DNA of 64,000 nucleotides from Chloroflexota bacterium (GTDB taxonomy: Bacteria > Chloroflexota > Dormibacteria > Dormibacterales > Dormibacteraceae): assembly GCA_005889135.1 (NCBI GenBank), contig VBEK01000138.1, positions 1 through 64,000 on the forward strand, written 5' to 3'. The notes beneath the pieces were generated by a model that saw only the letters and a list, made by a program, of their open reading frames with translations, searched no databases and had not been told where the DNA came from. A program made the translations under genes and the position numbers. The first letter of the stretch is position 1; each line of letters opens with the position of its first letter. Of this stretch, positions 17,423 to 27,777 are shown piece by piece.

Positions 17423-18681
17423 TCGGCGAACGCGGCCAGCACGCGTGCCGTCCAGCCTCCGCTCGGGTCCATGTGGATCGCCGCGGCCCCGATCTGGATG
17501 GCCAATCCTCCGGCGATGATCGCGGCCGGGATCTCGACGAACCCGTTGGGCACGATGCCGCTGAGCGCGAACGTCCAGGATGTGAGTGCCGCCGCGAAGC
17601 CGAGGATGAACCCGGGCGCGAATGTGAGCAGGAACCCGCTCAGCCCCGCCGTGAGGATGGCCAGAGCTGCGACCAGGACGAACGCGAGCACGTTGTGGCT
17701 GAAGATGAGCAGAGCCTCGTCGATCGCGCCGCTCGCGTTCGTCGTGCGCACGAGGCTTGTCAGCACCGGCCGCACGACGTTGGCCGGGATGACGTTGGTT
17801 GCGCCCGCCAGGTAGCCGGCTACGGCGCCGATCGGAAACCCGGCCGCGGCGATGAGCATCGGCGTACGGCGCATCCACACGAGCCGGAGCAGGCCGGGAC
17901 GCCCCTCGAAGCTCCCGCGCACGGCGTTGACCGCCCTGCGCCAAGGATTACGCAGGCCCACATCCCGCGCCAGCAGAGCCTCGCGCGAGAAGCCGTTGAA
18001 GCCCATGCGCAGAAAGACCACCGCGACCACCAGCATCAGGAGCGCAAAAGCCCACAGGTACTCGGCCCGTCCGATGAGGATCAGCGCCGCCTCCGCCTGG
18101 AGCGCGATCGACATCGGCAGGATGATGAACGAGGCCATCACGTTGGCCGCGCGCATCGTGCGCGCGTTGAGGCTGATGATCACCGCGCCCGCGACCATCG
18201 CCGCGACCTGGCAGATGGTCGACAGCGCCAGCGCGAGCAGGATCGCGAGCGGGAAGTAGCCAAGCCCGGGAAACGTGACCAGGCAGTAGACGAGCAGGCC
18301 GCCGTAGCAGAGGGTCAGCGACACCGCGAGCACGGCGGCGACCTTGCCCGCGTAGATCTCGGCTTCGCGCAGCGGCGTCGAGAGCAGCACCTCGAGCGTC
18401 GTGCGCTCGCGCTCGCCGACGAACGACTCCAGCGCCAGCACGAGGGAGAAGCTCGCGGGGATGAAGACGACGAAGAAAGCGCCCACGAGCGCGAGCCGGT
18501 TGACGACCGCGGTGCCGCCGCCGAACGCGGCCAGCGCGCGCACGCCCGAGCCGGACGCGAGCGGGATCGCCAGGGTCAGGGCGACCATGGCGGCGATCAG
18601 GCGCAGTTCGCTCGTCGCGTCCCGTAGATCGCGCCGGGCCACGATGGCGGCTTTACGCCGATCGAGTCTCGGCCAGCTCAT
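17350..18681 (-). CDS. ABC-2 type transporter permease (NatB/CPBP-exporter like)
   Basis: 443 residues with many membrane segments. Features of the NatB group are ARRDLRDATSEL at the N-terminus and the large loop with GERERTTLEVLLSTPLRE near 90-107, a conserved motif of ABC-2 permeases (compare GERERKTLESLL in the second copy at 30 kb). It pairs with the ATPase that ends 29 bases inside its start. Substrate unknown. Its 3' end overlaps the MFS gene on the other strand. Confidence 0.82.
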   Translation of the reverse strand: MSWPRLDRRKAAIVARRDLRDATSELRLIAAMVALTLAIPLASGSGVRALAAFGGGTAVVNRLALVGAFFVVFIPASFSLVLALESFVGERERTTLEVLLSTPLREAEIYAGKVAAVLAVSLTLCYGGLLVYCLVTFPGLGYFPLAILLALALSTICQVAAMVAGAVIISLNARTMRAANVMASFIILPMSIALQAEAALILIGRAEYLWAFALLMLVVAVVFLRMGFNGFSREALLARDVGLRNPWRRAVNAVRGSFEGRPGLLRLVWMRRTPMLIAAAGFPIGAVAGYLAGATNVIPANVVRPVLTSLVRTTNASGAIDEALLIFSHNVLAFVLVAALAILTAGLSGFLLTFAPGFILGFAAALTSWTFALSGIVPNGFVEIPAAIIAGGLAIQIGAAAIHMDPSGGWTARVLAAFADYVRALRWLVPALAVASVLEVLLG

Positions 18682-19435
18682 GCTCAGCGGCTCCGTTGCC
18701 GACGATGGCGAGGTAGATGTCCTGAAGGGAGGGCAGCTCGCGGACCTCCTGATGGGTCTTGAGCCCGGAGCGGCGGCGCAGCTCGACGATGCTCCCCACC
18801 GCCAGCGCGCGACCGGCGGACATGATCCCGATGTCCCCCGCGAGGTTTTCGGCCTCCTCCATGCTGTGGGTGCAGATGACGAGCGCGCAGCCGTCCTTCT
18901 GCAGGTCCTTCAGGTAGTTCCACGCGCGCCTGGCGCTGTCGGGGTCGAGCGCGGAAGTTGGCTCGTCGGCGAGCACCAGGCGGGGCCGGTGGAGCGTGGC
19001 GCGGATGAGCGCCACCTTCTGCCGCATGCCCTTGGAGTACGTGCCCAGCCAGCGGTCCCCGGCGTCCGCGAGCTCGAAGAGCTCCAGCAGCTCGCCGATG
19101 CGCCGCGTCCGGAGCGACGGCTCGAGGTCGTAGATCGCGCCGAAGTGGTCGAGGTAGGACCGGGCGGACATGCGCTCGTACAGCCCTGGCACCTCCGGCA
19201 TCAGGCCGACCAGCGCCCGCACCGCCGCCGGGTCGTCGGCGGCGTCGATCCCGTCGACCTTCACGTTCCCGGCCGAGGGCAGCAGCACCCCCGCCATGCA
19301 CCGGAGGGCGGTGGTCTTGCCGGCCCCGTTGCGGCCGAGCAGCACCAGGCACTCGCCCTCGTCGACGCGCACGCTCAGGTCGCGGAGGGCAAGCACCTCC
19401 CCATAGCGTTTCGCAAGACCGTCGACCTCGAGCAC
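18653..19435 (-). CDS. ABC transporter ATP-binding protein (NatA-like)
   Basis: 260 residues from GTG. Walker A GRNGAGKTTALR near 34-45, signature-like TYSKGMRQK near 135, Walker B VLADEPTSALDP near 158, H-loop THSMEE. The signature and C-terminus match the NatA/CcmA export group. It overlaps the permease gene, so the two are certainly one unit. Substrate unknown. Confidence 0.88.
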   Translation of the reverse strand: MLEVDGLAKRYGEVLALRDLSVRVDEGECLVLLGRNGAGKTTALRCMAGVLLPSAGNVKVDGIDAADDPAAVRALVGLMPEVPGLYERMSARSYLDHFGAIYDLEPSLRTRRIGELLELFELADAGDRWLGTYSKGMRQKVALIRATLHRPRLVLADEPTSALDPDSARRAWNYLKDLQKDGCALVICTHSMEEAENLAGDIGIMSAGRALAVGSIVELRRRSGLKTHQEVRELPSLQDIYLAIVGNGAAEHELAETRSA

Positions 19436-19467
19436 GGCTAGAGGATTGTGACTGCTGACCCGCCGAT

Positions 19468-20178
19468 CTATTGCTCTTTGGCCGGCTCTTCGGAAGGGAA
19501 TCGCGAAGTGTGGGCGGCGTAAAACTTGGAGAAGCCGCGGGCGCCCAACGCCCCGATCAGGGCGCCTGTCAGAACGAAACCGGCGATGGCCGCCCCGACC
19601 ATGACGCCGGTCGGCGCGCCGAAAGCACGCGCCACCAGTGCGCCCAGGGCGCCGGCGACGACCCCTACAAGTACGGCCACCACGCCTGGCAGGGTCTGAA
19701 GCGCATGGGCGATTTCGCCAGGGCCGCCCCTGGGCGTCGACTCGAAGCCCATCGTGATCGACACACCTCGGAAATCGTCGTGATGTGTGGTCACCAAGTA
19801 AGGTTCCGCCTCGGGGTGGAGGTCGAGGTAACCGTGCCGTATGCGGTTCATGCCCTTGACCCAGCGGATGTCATCCCGGTTGAGGACCTCCAGTCGAACT
19901 ACCGTGGTGAGCCCGACGAAGAGGACGACGGTGAGGATCAGGATGGCCACCAGGACGAAGGTCTGGCCGAAGTGGTCGGCTTGGGCGACCAGCGCCAGGG
20001 CGATCACCGCACCCGAGAGCACGGAGAGGAACATGCTCACGCGGCTGAGCGACTCGTTGTAGGTCAGCGACCGCGTCGCCAGCAAGCTCCAGTGCTCGTT
20101 AGCGAGCACCTGGAGGACACCGGGGTCTGAAGGACGGACCGGCTGCTTTTCGTCGGCTGGCGGCCCCGACTCCATCAT
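19468..20178 (-). CDS. Membrane protein, paralogue 2 of a tandem pair
   Basis: 236 residues with four predicted membrane segments, not recognised. It shares with its upstream neighbour EHWSLLATR-LTY-ESL-RVSMF-S-LSG--IALAL-AQADHFG, NRDD--WV-GMNR-RH-YL-LHPE-EP, and a Gly/Ala-rich C-terminal membrane pair. ATG at 20178 or 20175. It sits 31 bases after the paralogue, so the pair arose by tandem duplication and may act as a heteromer. The longer ORF reaching 20394 runs back into the paralogue and is not the real start. Confidence 0.65.
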   Translation of the reverse strand: MMESGPPADEKQPVRPSDPGVLQVLANEHWSLLATRSLTYNESLSRVSMFLSVLSGAVIALALVAQADHFGQTFVLVAILILTVVLFVGLTTVVRLEVLNRDDIRWVKGMNRIRHGYLDLHPEAEPYLVTTHHDDFRGVSITMGFESTPRGGPGEIAHALQTLPGVVAVLVGVVAGALGALVARAFGAPTGVMVGAAIAGFVLTGALIGALGARGFSKFYAAHTSRFPSEEPAKEQ

Positions 20179-20209
20179 CGGTGCCGCGATTGTGACGGTT
20201 ATCCGGGGA

Positions 20210-20896
20210 CTAGGTCGATGATTTCGGCGGGGTCGGGAACCGCGGCTCGACGTCAGGGCCGTACCGCCGGAAGGAGCGGTTCGCAGACCGGAGAATGCCC
20301 CCGAGCGAGACAGCAAACGCGAGCCCACCGACAAGCAGGACGGCATACACGGGAGCGCCAAAGCCCGCGGTAGCCAAGCCCGCGATGGCGCCACCGACCG
20401 AGGCGACGATCACGCCAAGCATGCCCGGCAGCGTGACGAAGCCGTGAAACACAGTGCCCAACATCGGCGCGCTCACCGGATCGAGACCGAGGGTCTGCAG
20501 AGCACCCGGCAGGTCGTCGTGCGGGCTGGTGACGAAATTCGGCTCGAGCTCAGGGTGAAGACCCAGATACGCGTGGCGGAGGCGATTCATGCCGATCACC
20601 CATTTGAAGTCGTCGCGGTTGAGCATCATCAGGCGCCGGATGGTGGCGACGCCTGTGAAGAACACCACGGTCAGCATGAAGATGGCGACCACGATGAAGG
20701 TGCGCCCGAAGTGGTCCGCCTGGGCGATCAGCGCCAGGGCGATGACCGAACCCGAAAGGATCGACATGAACATGCTCACGCGGCCGAGCGACTCCTGGTA
20801 GGTCAGGGCCCGGGTCGCGAGCAGGCTCCAGTGCTCGGTGGCCAGGATCTGGACGGCCTCCGAATCGCGTCGCTGTGGGGGTAGCTCGGTCGACAC
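20210..20896 (-). CDS. Membrane protein, paralogue 1 of a tandem pair
   Basis: 228 residues, with the same layout as the next gene downstream. The cytoplasmic N-terminus has LATEHWSLLATRALTYQESL, followed by two membrane helices (MFMSILSGSVIALALIAQ; TFIVVAIFMLTVVFFTGVA), a basic loop with NRDDFKWVIGMNRLRHAYLG, and two more helices near the end. No catalytic motif seen and the function is unknown. Array C lies directly upstream. Confidence 0.65.
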   Translation of the reverse strand: MSTELPPQRRDSEAVQILATEHWSLLATRALTYQESLGRVSMFMSILSGSVIALALIAQADHFGRTFIVVAIFMLTVVFFTGVATIRRLMMLNRDDFKWVIGMNRLRHAYLGLHPELEPNFVTSPHDDLPGALQTLGLDPVSAPMLGTVFHGFVTLPGMLGVIVASVGGAIAGLATAGFGAPVYAVLLVGGLAFAVSLGGILRSANRSFRRYGPDVEPRFPTPPKSST

Positions 20897-20931
20897 CGCT
20901 CAGGTATTTTCGTCGCTGGAGCACAACCCCG

Positions 20932-21030
20932 GATAGTCGCGACTAACCGCACTTCTTCTCGCGCAACACCCGCGATAGTCGCGACTAACCAGGATTTCGG
21001 GCGCGAGATGCATGGATCGTCGCGACTATC
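20932..21030 (+). repeat. 42-bp palindromic array C (three units)
   Basis: Units at 20932-20947 and 20974-20989 read GATAGTCGCGACTAAC and are 42 bases apart. A third at 21015-21030 (GATCGTCGCGACTATC) follows after 41 bases, with one base changed in the left arm and the symmetric ACTATC end. The spacing sequence again contains a GCGCGAGATGC-type stretch like array B. The array fills the gap between the end of pyrD and the start of the paired membrane-protein genes; nothing else is seen there. Confidence 0.88.
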
Positions 21031-21063
21031 CGGCAATGCCGGGGCCGCAATGCGCGCGCGGCG

Positions 21064-21978
21064 TCAGTCCCGGGGCAGGTACCTCGGAAGATCGGCCAGC
21101 GAGCCAAAGCCCTTCGCCTGGAGGTGCGCGGCGATGCCGTCGTGCACCTCCTCGATGGCCTTTGGGTTGACGAAGGTCGCGGTTCCGACCTGCACGGCGG
21201 CGCAGCCCGCGACCAGAAACTCGAGCGCGTCCTCGGCCCGCGCGATCCCCCCGATGCCGATCACCGGGATCCGCACCGCGCGCGCGGCCTGGTGGGCAAG
21301 ATGCACCGCGAGCGGCCTGATCGCCGGCCCGGACAGGCCGCCGGTGCGAAACGACAGGCGCGGCCGGTACGAGCTCAGGTCGATCGACATGCCGACGAAA
21401 GTGTTGATCGCGCACAGCGCGTCGGCGCCCGCACCTTCGACTGCGCGGGCGATCACGCCGATGTCACCGACCATGGGCGTGAGCTTCACCCAGACGGGGA
21501 GCTTCGTCCGCCGGCGCACCGCCTCGGTCACGGCGGCCGCGGCGCGAGGATCGTTGCCGAAGTAGAGGCCGCCCTGCTCGACGTTGGGGCAGGAGATGTT
21601 GATCTCGAAGCCTGCGACTCCGGGCACGCCGTCGAGCCGTGCCGCCAGCTCCCCGTACTCGTTCGCGGACTCGCCGTTGATGTTGACGAGCACCGGGAAG
21701 TCCCACGCGGCCCACTTCGGCGCGTAATCGCTGATCAGGACCTCGACGCCGGGGCCCTGCAGGCCGATCGCGTTGAGCATCCCACCCGGCGTCTCCACGA
21801 TGCGCGGAGGCGGTGTGCCCTCGCGCGGACGCAGGAAGATGCCCTTCGACACCACGCCGGCGAGGGCCCTGCGCTCGAGCAGGGGAACCTCGGTCCCGTA
21901 GCCGAACGTCCCCGAGGCGGCCAGCACCGGCCCCCGAAGGCGCAGGCTGCCGACCTCGACCGAGAGGTCGGGCTTCAC
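21064..21978 (-). CDS. pyrD: Dihydroorotate dehydrogenase, class 1B catalytic subunit
   Basis: 304 residues from GTG 21978, which overlaps the pyrK stop (GTGA). Oxidises dihydroorotate to orotate with FMN. Typical parts: GPVLAASGTFGYG, MLNAIGLQGPGVE, NINGESANEYGELAARL, the active-site Cys in EINISCPNVEQGG as in class 1B, and IGIGGIARAEDALEFL for FMN phosphate. The pyrK subunit is present, which confirms the NAD-linked 1B type. The long ORF extension upstream is shadow sequence inside pyrK. Confidence 0.95.
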   Translation of the reverse strand: MKPDLSVEVGSLRLRGPVLAASGTFGYGTEVPLLERRALAGVVSKGIFLRPREGTPPPRIVETPGGMLNAIGLQGPGVEVLISDYAPKWAAWDFPVLVNINGESANEYGELAARLDGVPGVAGFEINISCPNVEQGGLYFGNDPRAAAAVTEAVRRRTKLPVWVKLTPMVGDIGVIARAVEGAGADALCAINTFVGMSIDLSSYRPRLSFRTGGLSGPAIRPLAVHLAHQAARAVRIPVIGIGGIARAEDALEFLVAGCAAVQVGTATFVNPKAIEEVHDGIAAHLQAKGFGSLADLPRYLPRD

Positions 21979-22727
21979 GCGCCCACCGCGTAGTGCAGGT
22001 GTGACGGCAGCGCGCTCCAGTCGACGTCCCCGGCGCGGTAGACCGGTCCCTCCGTGCACGCGCGGTCGTAGCCGCCGCGGTGGAGCGGCACGGCGCAGCC
22101 GAGGCAGACGCCGGTGCCGCAGCCCATGTAGGTCTCCACCGCCACCTGGGCATGAGGCCAGCGCTCGGCCGCGGCCGCGAGCATGGGGTTCGGACCGCAT
22201 GCCAGGACGAGGTCGGCGTCGGGCGCGGCCACCACCGCCGTGCCGTGAAACCCCTGGGAGCCGTCGTCTGTCGCCCAGATCACGCGGTCGCCATCGGCCT
22301 CGGCGCAGAGGTCGGCCGCGGTCCGCGCGCCGTGCACCCACGTCACCTCCATACCCGCCGCCCTGGCGTCACGCACGGCGAGGGGCATCGGCGCGACTCC
22401 GAGGCCGCCGCTGACGAGGACGACGCCGGAGCCCGTCATCTCGAACCCGCGGCCCAGCGGCCCTAGACAGCTGACCCGGTGGCCGATCTGCATCGCCAGC
22501 AGCTGCTCGGTACCCACGCCGACCGCCTTGAGCACCACCTCGATGTGCGAGTCCTCCGCCCGGTAGACCGAGAACGGCCGGCGGAGCAGCGGGCCCGGTG
22601 TCCACCCGATGTTGACGAACTGGCCCGCACGGACCGAATTCGCAATCTCCGGCGCGTGGAAGCCGAGGACGAACATCCCGCGGGCGACCTGGCGCCGGCC
22701 GGTCACGGGCGCGTCAACGAGGAACAA
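21975..22727 (-). CDS. pyrK: Dihydroorotate dehydrogenase electron-transfer subunit
   Basis: 250 residues. Passes electrons from PyrD to NAD+ through FAD and a [2Fe-2S] cluster. The FAD site is RRPFSVYR near 49-56, the NAD site [16 protein letters not shown] near 106-121, and the cluster is held by [11 protein letters not shown] plus a Cys in DRACTEGPV near the C-terminus. It overlaps the end of carAB by 14 bases and pyrD by 4. Confidence 0.93.
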   Translation of the reverse strand: MFLVDAPVTGRRQVARGMFVLGFHAPEIANSVRAGQFVNIGWTPGPLLRRPFSVYRAEDSHIEVVLKAVGVGTEQLLAMQIGHRVSCLGPLGRGFEMTGSGVVLVSGGLGVAPMPLAVRDARAAGMEVTWVHGARTAADLCAEADGDRVIWATDDGSQGFHGTAVVAAPDADLVLACGPNPMLAAAAERWPHAQVAVETYMGCGTGVCLGCAVPLHRGGYDRACTEGPVYRAGDVDWSALPSHLHYAVGA

Positions 22728-25700
22728 ATGCGCCTCGCCACTCGTCGATGGTCCTGACCTCCATCTGCTCGCGCGCGTAGACCGCGGACTCGAGCAGCGC
22801 GCTCGCGGTGTCGAGGGACGTCAGGCACGGGATGCGCCGCTCGACCGCGGCACGCCTGATCTCGAAGCCGTCCTTGATCACGGGGTTGCCGTCGCCGGCG
22901 TCCTCATAGATGTTCGACATCGTGTTGATCACGAGCTGCACCTCGCCTCCCACGATGGCGTCGACGACGGTCGGTCCCTCCTCGCCGATCTTGGCCACCA
23001 CCCGCGGCGAGAAGCCGGCCGCGCGCAGCGCGCGAGCGGTGCCGTCGGTGGCCACCAGCTTGCACCCAAGCTGCACCAGCCGGGAGGCGATCGGGAAGAG
23101 CTCGGGCTTGTCCGCGTCGGCGATGGTCAGCAAGGCGGCGGAGCCGCGCTCCAGGTGCATGCCCGACGCGAGGAAGGCTTTGCGCAGCGCCTCGTTGAGC
23201 GTTCGCGCGATGCCGATCGCCTCGCCGGTCGACTTCATCTCCGGACCGAGGTAGGAGTCGACCTTGGCCAGCTTGTTCATGGAGAAGACCGGGGCCTTGA
23301 CCGCCACCAGGTCCTGTCGCGGCACCAGCCCCGTCGACCAGCCGAGGTCGGCGAGCGTGCGGCCGAGCATGACGTTTGTCGCCAGCCGCACCATCGGCAC
23401 TCCGGTCACCTTGGAGAGGAAGGGCACGGTCCGCGACGCACGTGGGTTGACCTCGAGCACATAGACGCGTCCGCGATGGACGACGTACTGGACGTTGACC
23501 AGGCCGCGCAGGCGCAGGTGCCGAGCGATCCGGACCGTGTAGTCGACGATCAGGTCGATCTCTCCGCGCTCGAGACCTGGGGCGGGATAGACCGCGTAGG
23601 AATCACCCGAATGCACTCCGGCGCGCTCCACGTGCTGCATCACGCCGGGGATCACGACGGTGTCGCCGTCCGCGATCGCGTCCACCTCGACCTCGACGCC
23701 CTGGAGGTACTTGTCGACCAGGACCTGGCCCCGCGGCATGGCGCCAACCGCCGACACCATGTAGCGGCGGAGCTCCTCGCGGTTGCGCACGATCTCCATG
23801 GCCCGGCCCCCGAGAACGTAGGACGGACGCACGAGCACCGGGTAGCCGCACCGCTCGGCGATGGCCTCGGCCTCCTCGACGGTCGTGGTCGTGCCGCCCA
23901 TCGGCTGCGGGATGCCGATCGCGTCCAGGGAGCGCGCGAAGGCGCGCCGGTCCTCGGCGAGGTCGATCGCCTCCACGCTCGAACCCAGGATCGCGACCTG
24001 GTGCTCGTCGAGCGGCTGGGCGAGGTTGATCGCGGTCTGGCCGCCGAACTGGACGAGCGCGCCGCTGGCCTCTTCCGCGCGCACCACGTGCAGCGCCCCG
24101 TCGAGGTCGAGCGGCTCGAAGTAGAGGCGGTCAGACGTATCGAAGTCCGTGGAGACGGTCTCGGGGTTGGAGTTCACCATCACCGCGCGGACGCCGGCCT
24201 CGCGGAGCGCCCAGGCTGCGTGGACGGAGCAGTAGTCGAACTCGATCCCCTGGCCGATGCGGATCGGTCCGGAACCGATGACCGCGACGGTGCGTTGAAT
24301 CGCGACTTCACCGTTCACGGGAAGGTGGCCGTCGGGCGGGACAGCCTCGTCCTCCTCCTCCCAGCAGGAGTAGTAGTAAGGCGTTGCGGCCTCGAACTCT
24401 CCGGCGCAGGTGTCGACCAGCTTGTAGGTGGGATGAGCCGGCTCGACGCTCTCGCCCCGCAGCGCGGCGATCATCGCGTCCGAGAAACCCGCGCGTCGCA
24501 GCTCCCGCACGTCGCCGTCCGACTCGACCTGGGCGATGCTGGCCAGCCGGTCGATAAACCAGCGGTCGATGCCGCTCCGATCGGCGAGCGAGCCCGCATC
24601 GGCGCCGTGGCGGAGCGCATCGAGAAGCGCGAACAGGCGCCGGTCGTTGGGCTCGTCGATGGTGTCGGCGGACATCTCCCAGGTCGCCGGAGGTTTCTGC
24701 TCCAGCGAGCGCATCGCCTTGACCAGGGCGGCTTCGAAGGTCCGCTCCACGGCCATGACCTCACCGGTGGACGCCATCTGAGTGCCCAGGCGACGATCGC
24801 CGGCCGGGAACTTGTCGAACGGCCAGCGCGGAATCTTGACCACGCAGTAGTCGACGGCGGGCTCGAAGGCGGCGAACGTGCGGCCGGTGATCTCGTTGCG
24901 GATCTCCTCGAGGCGCCGGCCGACCGCGACCTTCGCTGCGACGCGCGCGATCGGGTAGCCGGTCGCCTTCGACGCCAGCGCGGACGAGCGGCTGACCCGC
25001 GGGTTCACCTCGATCACGAAGTACTGCGAGCTCCGGGGATCGAGCGCGAACTGGACGTTGCACCCTCCCTCGATGCCCAGGGCGCGGATGATGCGGATGG
25101 CCGACGAGCGGAGCATCTGGTGGTCGCGGTCCGAGAGGGTCTGCGCCGGCGCGACGACGATCGAGTCGCCCGTGTGCACCCCCATCGGGTCCAGGTTCTC
25201 CATGTTGCAGACCGTGATGCAGGTGTCCGCGCCGTCGCGCATGACCTCGTACTCGATCTCCTTCCAACCCCACAGCGAGCGCTCGATCAGGACCTGGTGG
25301 ATCGGCGACGCCGCGAGCCCGCGCGCCGCGATGCGCTCGAGGTCGGCCTCGGTGGTGACGAATCCACCGCCGGTGCCGCCCAGCGTGTAGGCGGGCCTGA
25401 TGACGAGAGGCAGCCCCGCCTCGGCCGCGAACTCCTTGACGGCATCCAGCGACTGGCACACGCGTGAAAGCGGGACGGGCTCGCCGATGTCCTCGAGCGT
25501 CTGCTTGAAGGCCTGGCGGTCCTCGGCCCTGCGGATGGTGTCGATCGAGGCGCCCAGGAGACGCACCTTGTGCCGCTCGAGCACGCCGGCGTTGGCCAGG
25601 TCGGTGGCTAGGTTCAGGCCGGTCTGGCCACCAAGCGTGGGCAGCAGCGCGTCGGGCCGCTCGCGCTCGATGACCTTCTCCACAGCCTCGACGGTCAGCG

Positions 25701-27069
25701 GCTCGAGGTAGACGCGGTCGGCCACCTCCTCGTCGGTCATGATCGTCGCCGGGTTGGAGTTGACGAGGACGGTCTCGATCCCCTCCTCCCGCAGCGCCTT
25801 GCACGCCTGCGTCCCCGCATAGTCGAACTCGGCGGCCTGGCCGATCACGATCGGCCCCGAGCCGAGGATGAGGACCTTGCGCGGACGCGGCTCATCTTTC
25901 ATTCCCGAAACCGCGCGGACGAGCGGGGCGCGCTCCCGGACCATGTCCAGGAACCGGTCGTACAGGTACTGGTTGTCCTGCGGCCCGGGGCAGCCCTCGG
26001 GGTGGTACTGGACGCTGAAGGCCGGCAGCGCGCGGTGGCCGAGACCCTCGACGGAGCCGTCGTTGAGGTTGCGCTGCGAGACGTAGAAGTCGCCGTGCGG
26101 AATCGACGCCGCGTCGACCTGGAACTCGTGGTTCTGGCTGGTGATGTGCACGCGGCCGGTGTCGAAGTCCTTGACCGGGTGGTTGGCCCCGTGGTGTCCA
26201 TACGGCAGCCGCGACGTCGTGGCGCCGGCCGCGCGGCCGAGGATCTGGTGGCCGAGGCAGATGCCGAACATTGGCATCTGGCCCAGCGCCTGGCGCGCCA
26301 GCTCGACAGGCCCTTCGAGCACGGCCGGGTCACCCGGCCCGTTCGAGAGCACCAGGCCGTCCGCGCCCGCGGCCTGGACGTCCGCCCAAGTGGCCGTGTG
26401 GGGAAGCACGACCACCCGGCACCCCCGCTCCCGGAGCGAGCGCAGGATGTTGGCCTTCACGCCGTAGTCGACGACCGCGATGACGAGTCCCCGGCCGTCG
26501 GCGCGGGGCCCTGTCCTGAGCTCCGGCGGCAGCGGCTCGAGCCACTCCTCGCGCTGCGTGCGTGAGGTCTCGGCCACCAGGTCCTGCTCGCCGAGCGGGG
26601 TCACACGCCGGGCCGAAGCGGTCAGCTCCGCCAGGCGGGCCGCCCCGATCGGCCCGGCCTCGTGCACCAGCACCGCGCGAAGGGCGCCGTGTGTGCGGAT
26701 GTGGCGCGTCAGCGCCCGGGTGTCGATCTCGGCGATCGCGGGCACGTTCCAGCGGCGAAGGTACTCGTCGAGCGAGGCCTCGCTCGAGTGATGGCTGGGC
26801 GCCGGGCAGGCCCAACGGACGATCAGGGCGCGAGCCCACGGCCGAGCGGACTCGGCGTCCGCATCACGCACGCCGTAGTTGCCCTGCAGCGGGTAGGTCA
26901 TGCACACCATCTGGCCGGCGTAGGAGGGGTCCGTGAGGACCTCCTGGTAGCCGGTCATGGCGGTGTTGAAGACGACCTCGCCCTCGCCGACCACGTCTGC
27001 GCCGAGCGGCGCCCCGACGAAGGCGCGACCGTCCTCGAGCACCAGCGCGGCTTGTGCTTTAGCCGGCAA
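22714..27069 (-). CDS. carAB: Carbamoyl-phosphate synthase, small and large subunits fused in one chain
   Basis: 1451 residues with no stop between the two parts. Residues 1 to about 375 are CarA: the GATase nucleophile in [12 protein letters not shown], and QYHPEG at its end. A ~10-residue linker ([10 protein letters not shown]) leads into [17 protein letters not shown], the usual start of CarB, which I checked is in frame. CarB has two ATP-grasp halves ([11 protein letters not shown] in the first) and an allosteric MGS domain ([16 protein letters not shown]). Total length equals CarA plus CarB, so nothing is lost. TTG start, overlapping pyrR by 11 bases. Such a fusion is usual in eukaryotic CPS but rare in bacteria. 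Confidence 0.93.
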
Positions 27070-27598
27070 CGATGACCGCCTGGTCGAGACCGTCCTCCTC
27101 GGCCACCAACACCTCGATGCGCTCCGAGTCAGCGGTCGGGACGTTCTTGCCGACGTAGTCGGGACGGATCGGGAGCTCGCGATGGCCGCGGTCGACGAGC
27201 ACGGCCAGCTGGATGGCGCGCGGCCGGCCGAAGTCCATGAGAGCGTCCATGGCCGCGCGCGCCGTGCGCCCGTGATGGATGACGTCGTCGACGAGGACGA
27301 CGACCCTGCCGTCGATCTCGGGGATCTCGCTGGCCGGCCTCCGGCCCTCGCGCGGCCGCAGGTGAAGGTCGTCGCGGTGGCTGGTGACGTCGAGTCTCCC
27401 GAACCGCACCTCGGTCTCCTCGAGCTGGCTCAGCGTCGCCGCAAGCCGGCGCGCGAGCACGTCGCCCTTGCTGACGATGCCCACCAGCACCACGCCGTCC
27501 ACGCCGCGGTTGCGCTCGACGATCTCGTGGGCGATGCGTGAGAGCGAGCGCCGGATCTGGTCGGCGTCCATGACCGTGGCCTTGAGGGTGACGCTCAC
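27059..27598 (-). CDS. pyrR: PyrR bifunctional pyr operon regulator / uracil phosphoribosyltransferase
   Basis: 179 residues from GTG 27598. Binds pyr leader RNA in a UMP-dependent way and has weak UPRT activity. Shows [17 protein letters not shown], the PRPP loop [21 protein letters not shown], and [20 protein letters not shown], the hallmark PyrR motif. The GTG overlaps the stop of a 60-codon ORF (GTGA). The ORF extension to 27739 is not supported by the family. A matching RNA target lies in the pyrB leader. Confidence 0.93.
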   Translation of the reverse strand: MSVTLKATVMDADQIRRSLSRIAHEIVERNRGVDGVVLVGIVSKGDVLARRLAATLSQLEETEVRFGRLDVTSHRDDLHLRPREGRRPASEIPEIDGRVVVLVDDVIHHGRTARAAMDALMDFGRPRAIQLAVLVDRGHRELPIRPDYVGKNVPTADSERIEVLVAEEDGLDQAVIVAG

Positions 27599-27777
27599 GT
27601 CATGACCGACCTGCTGGCGGCACCGAGAGATTCGGTGCACATGCGGCCCAGATGGGAGGAGACGACGAGCACCGCAGCGAGCGCATCCGTGATGCGTGAG
27701 CGAGGAGCGCAGGAGTTCGACGATGCAGATGGGCTGCATGGGCGCCGAAGATCCGGTGACGTCGGCGGGGCGGTCAT
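27595..27777 (-). CDS. Possible 60-residue ORF bridging pyrB and pyrR
   Basis: Starts at an ATG overlapping the pyrB stop (ATGA) and ends in a TGA overlapping the pyrR GTG (GTGA). The product is Ser/Ala/Pro/Arg-rich with three Cys and one hydrophobic stretch (ALAAVLVVSSHLG). No family is recognised. The exact 4-base overlaps at both ends suggest it may be translated to couple pyrB to pyrR, but composition alone could be chance. pyrC, often in this position in pyr operons, is absent. Confidence 0.3.
   Translation of the reverse strand: MTAPPTSPDLRRPCSPSASSNSCAPRSRITDALAAVLVVSSHLGRMCTESLGAASRSVMT

Noticed and set aside
27598-27640. T-box or second PyrR site upstream of pyrR
   Set aside because: A GCACCGA/TCGGTGC hairpin is present on the minus strand, but there is no CNGNGA loop, no T-box sequence and no terminator after it.
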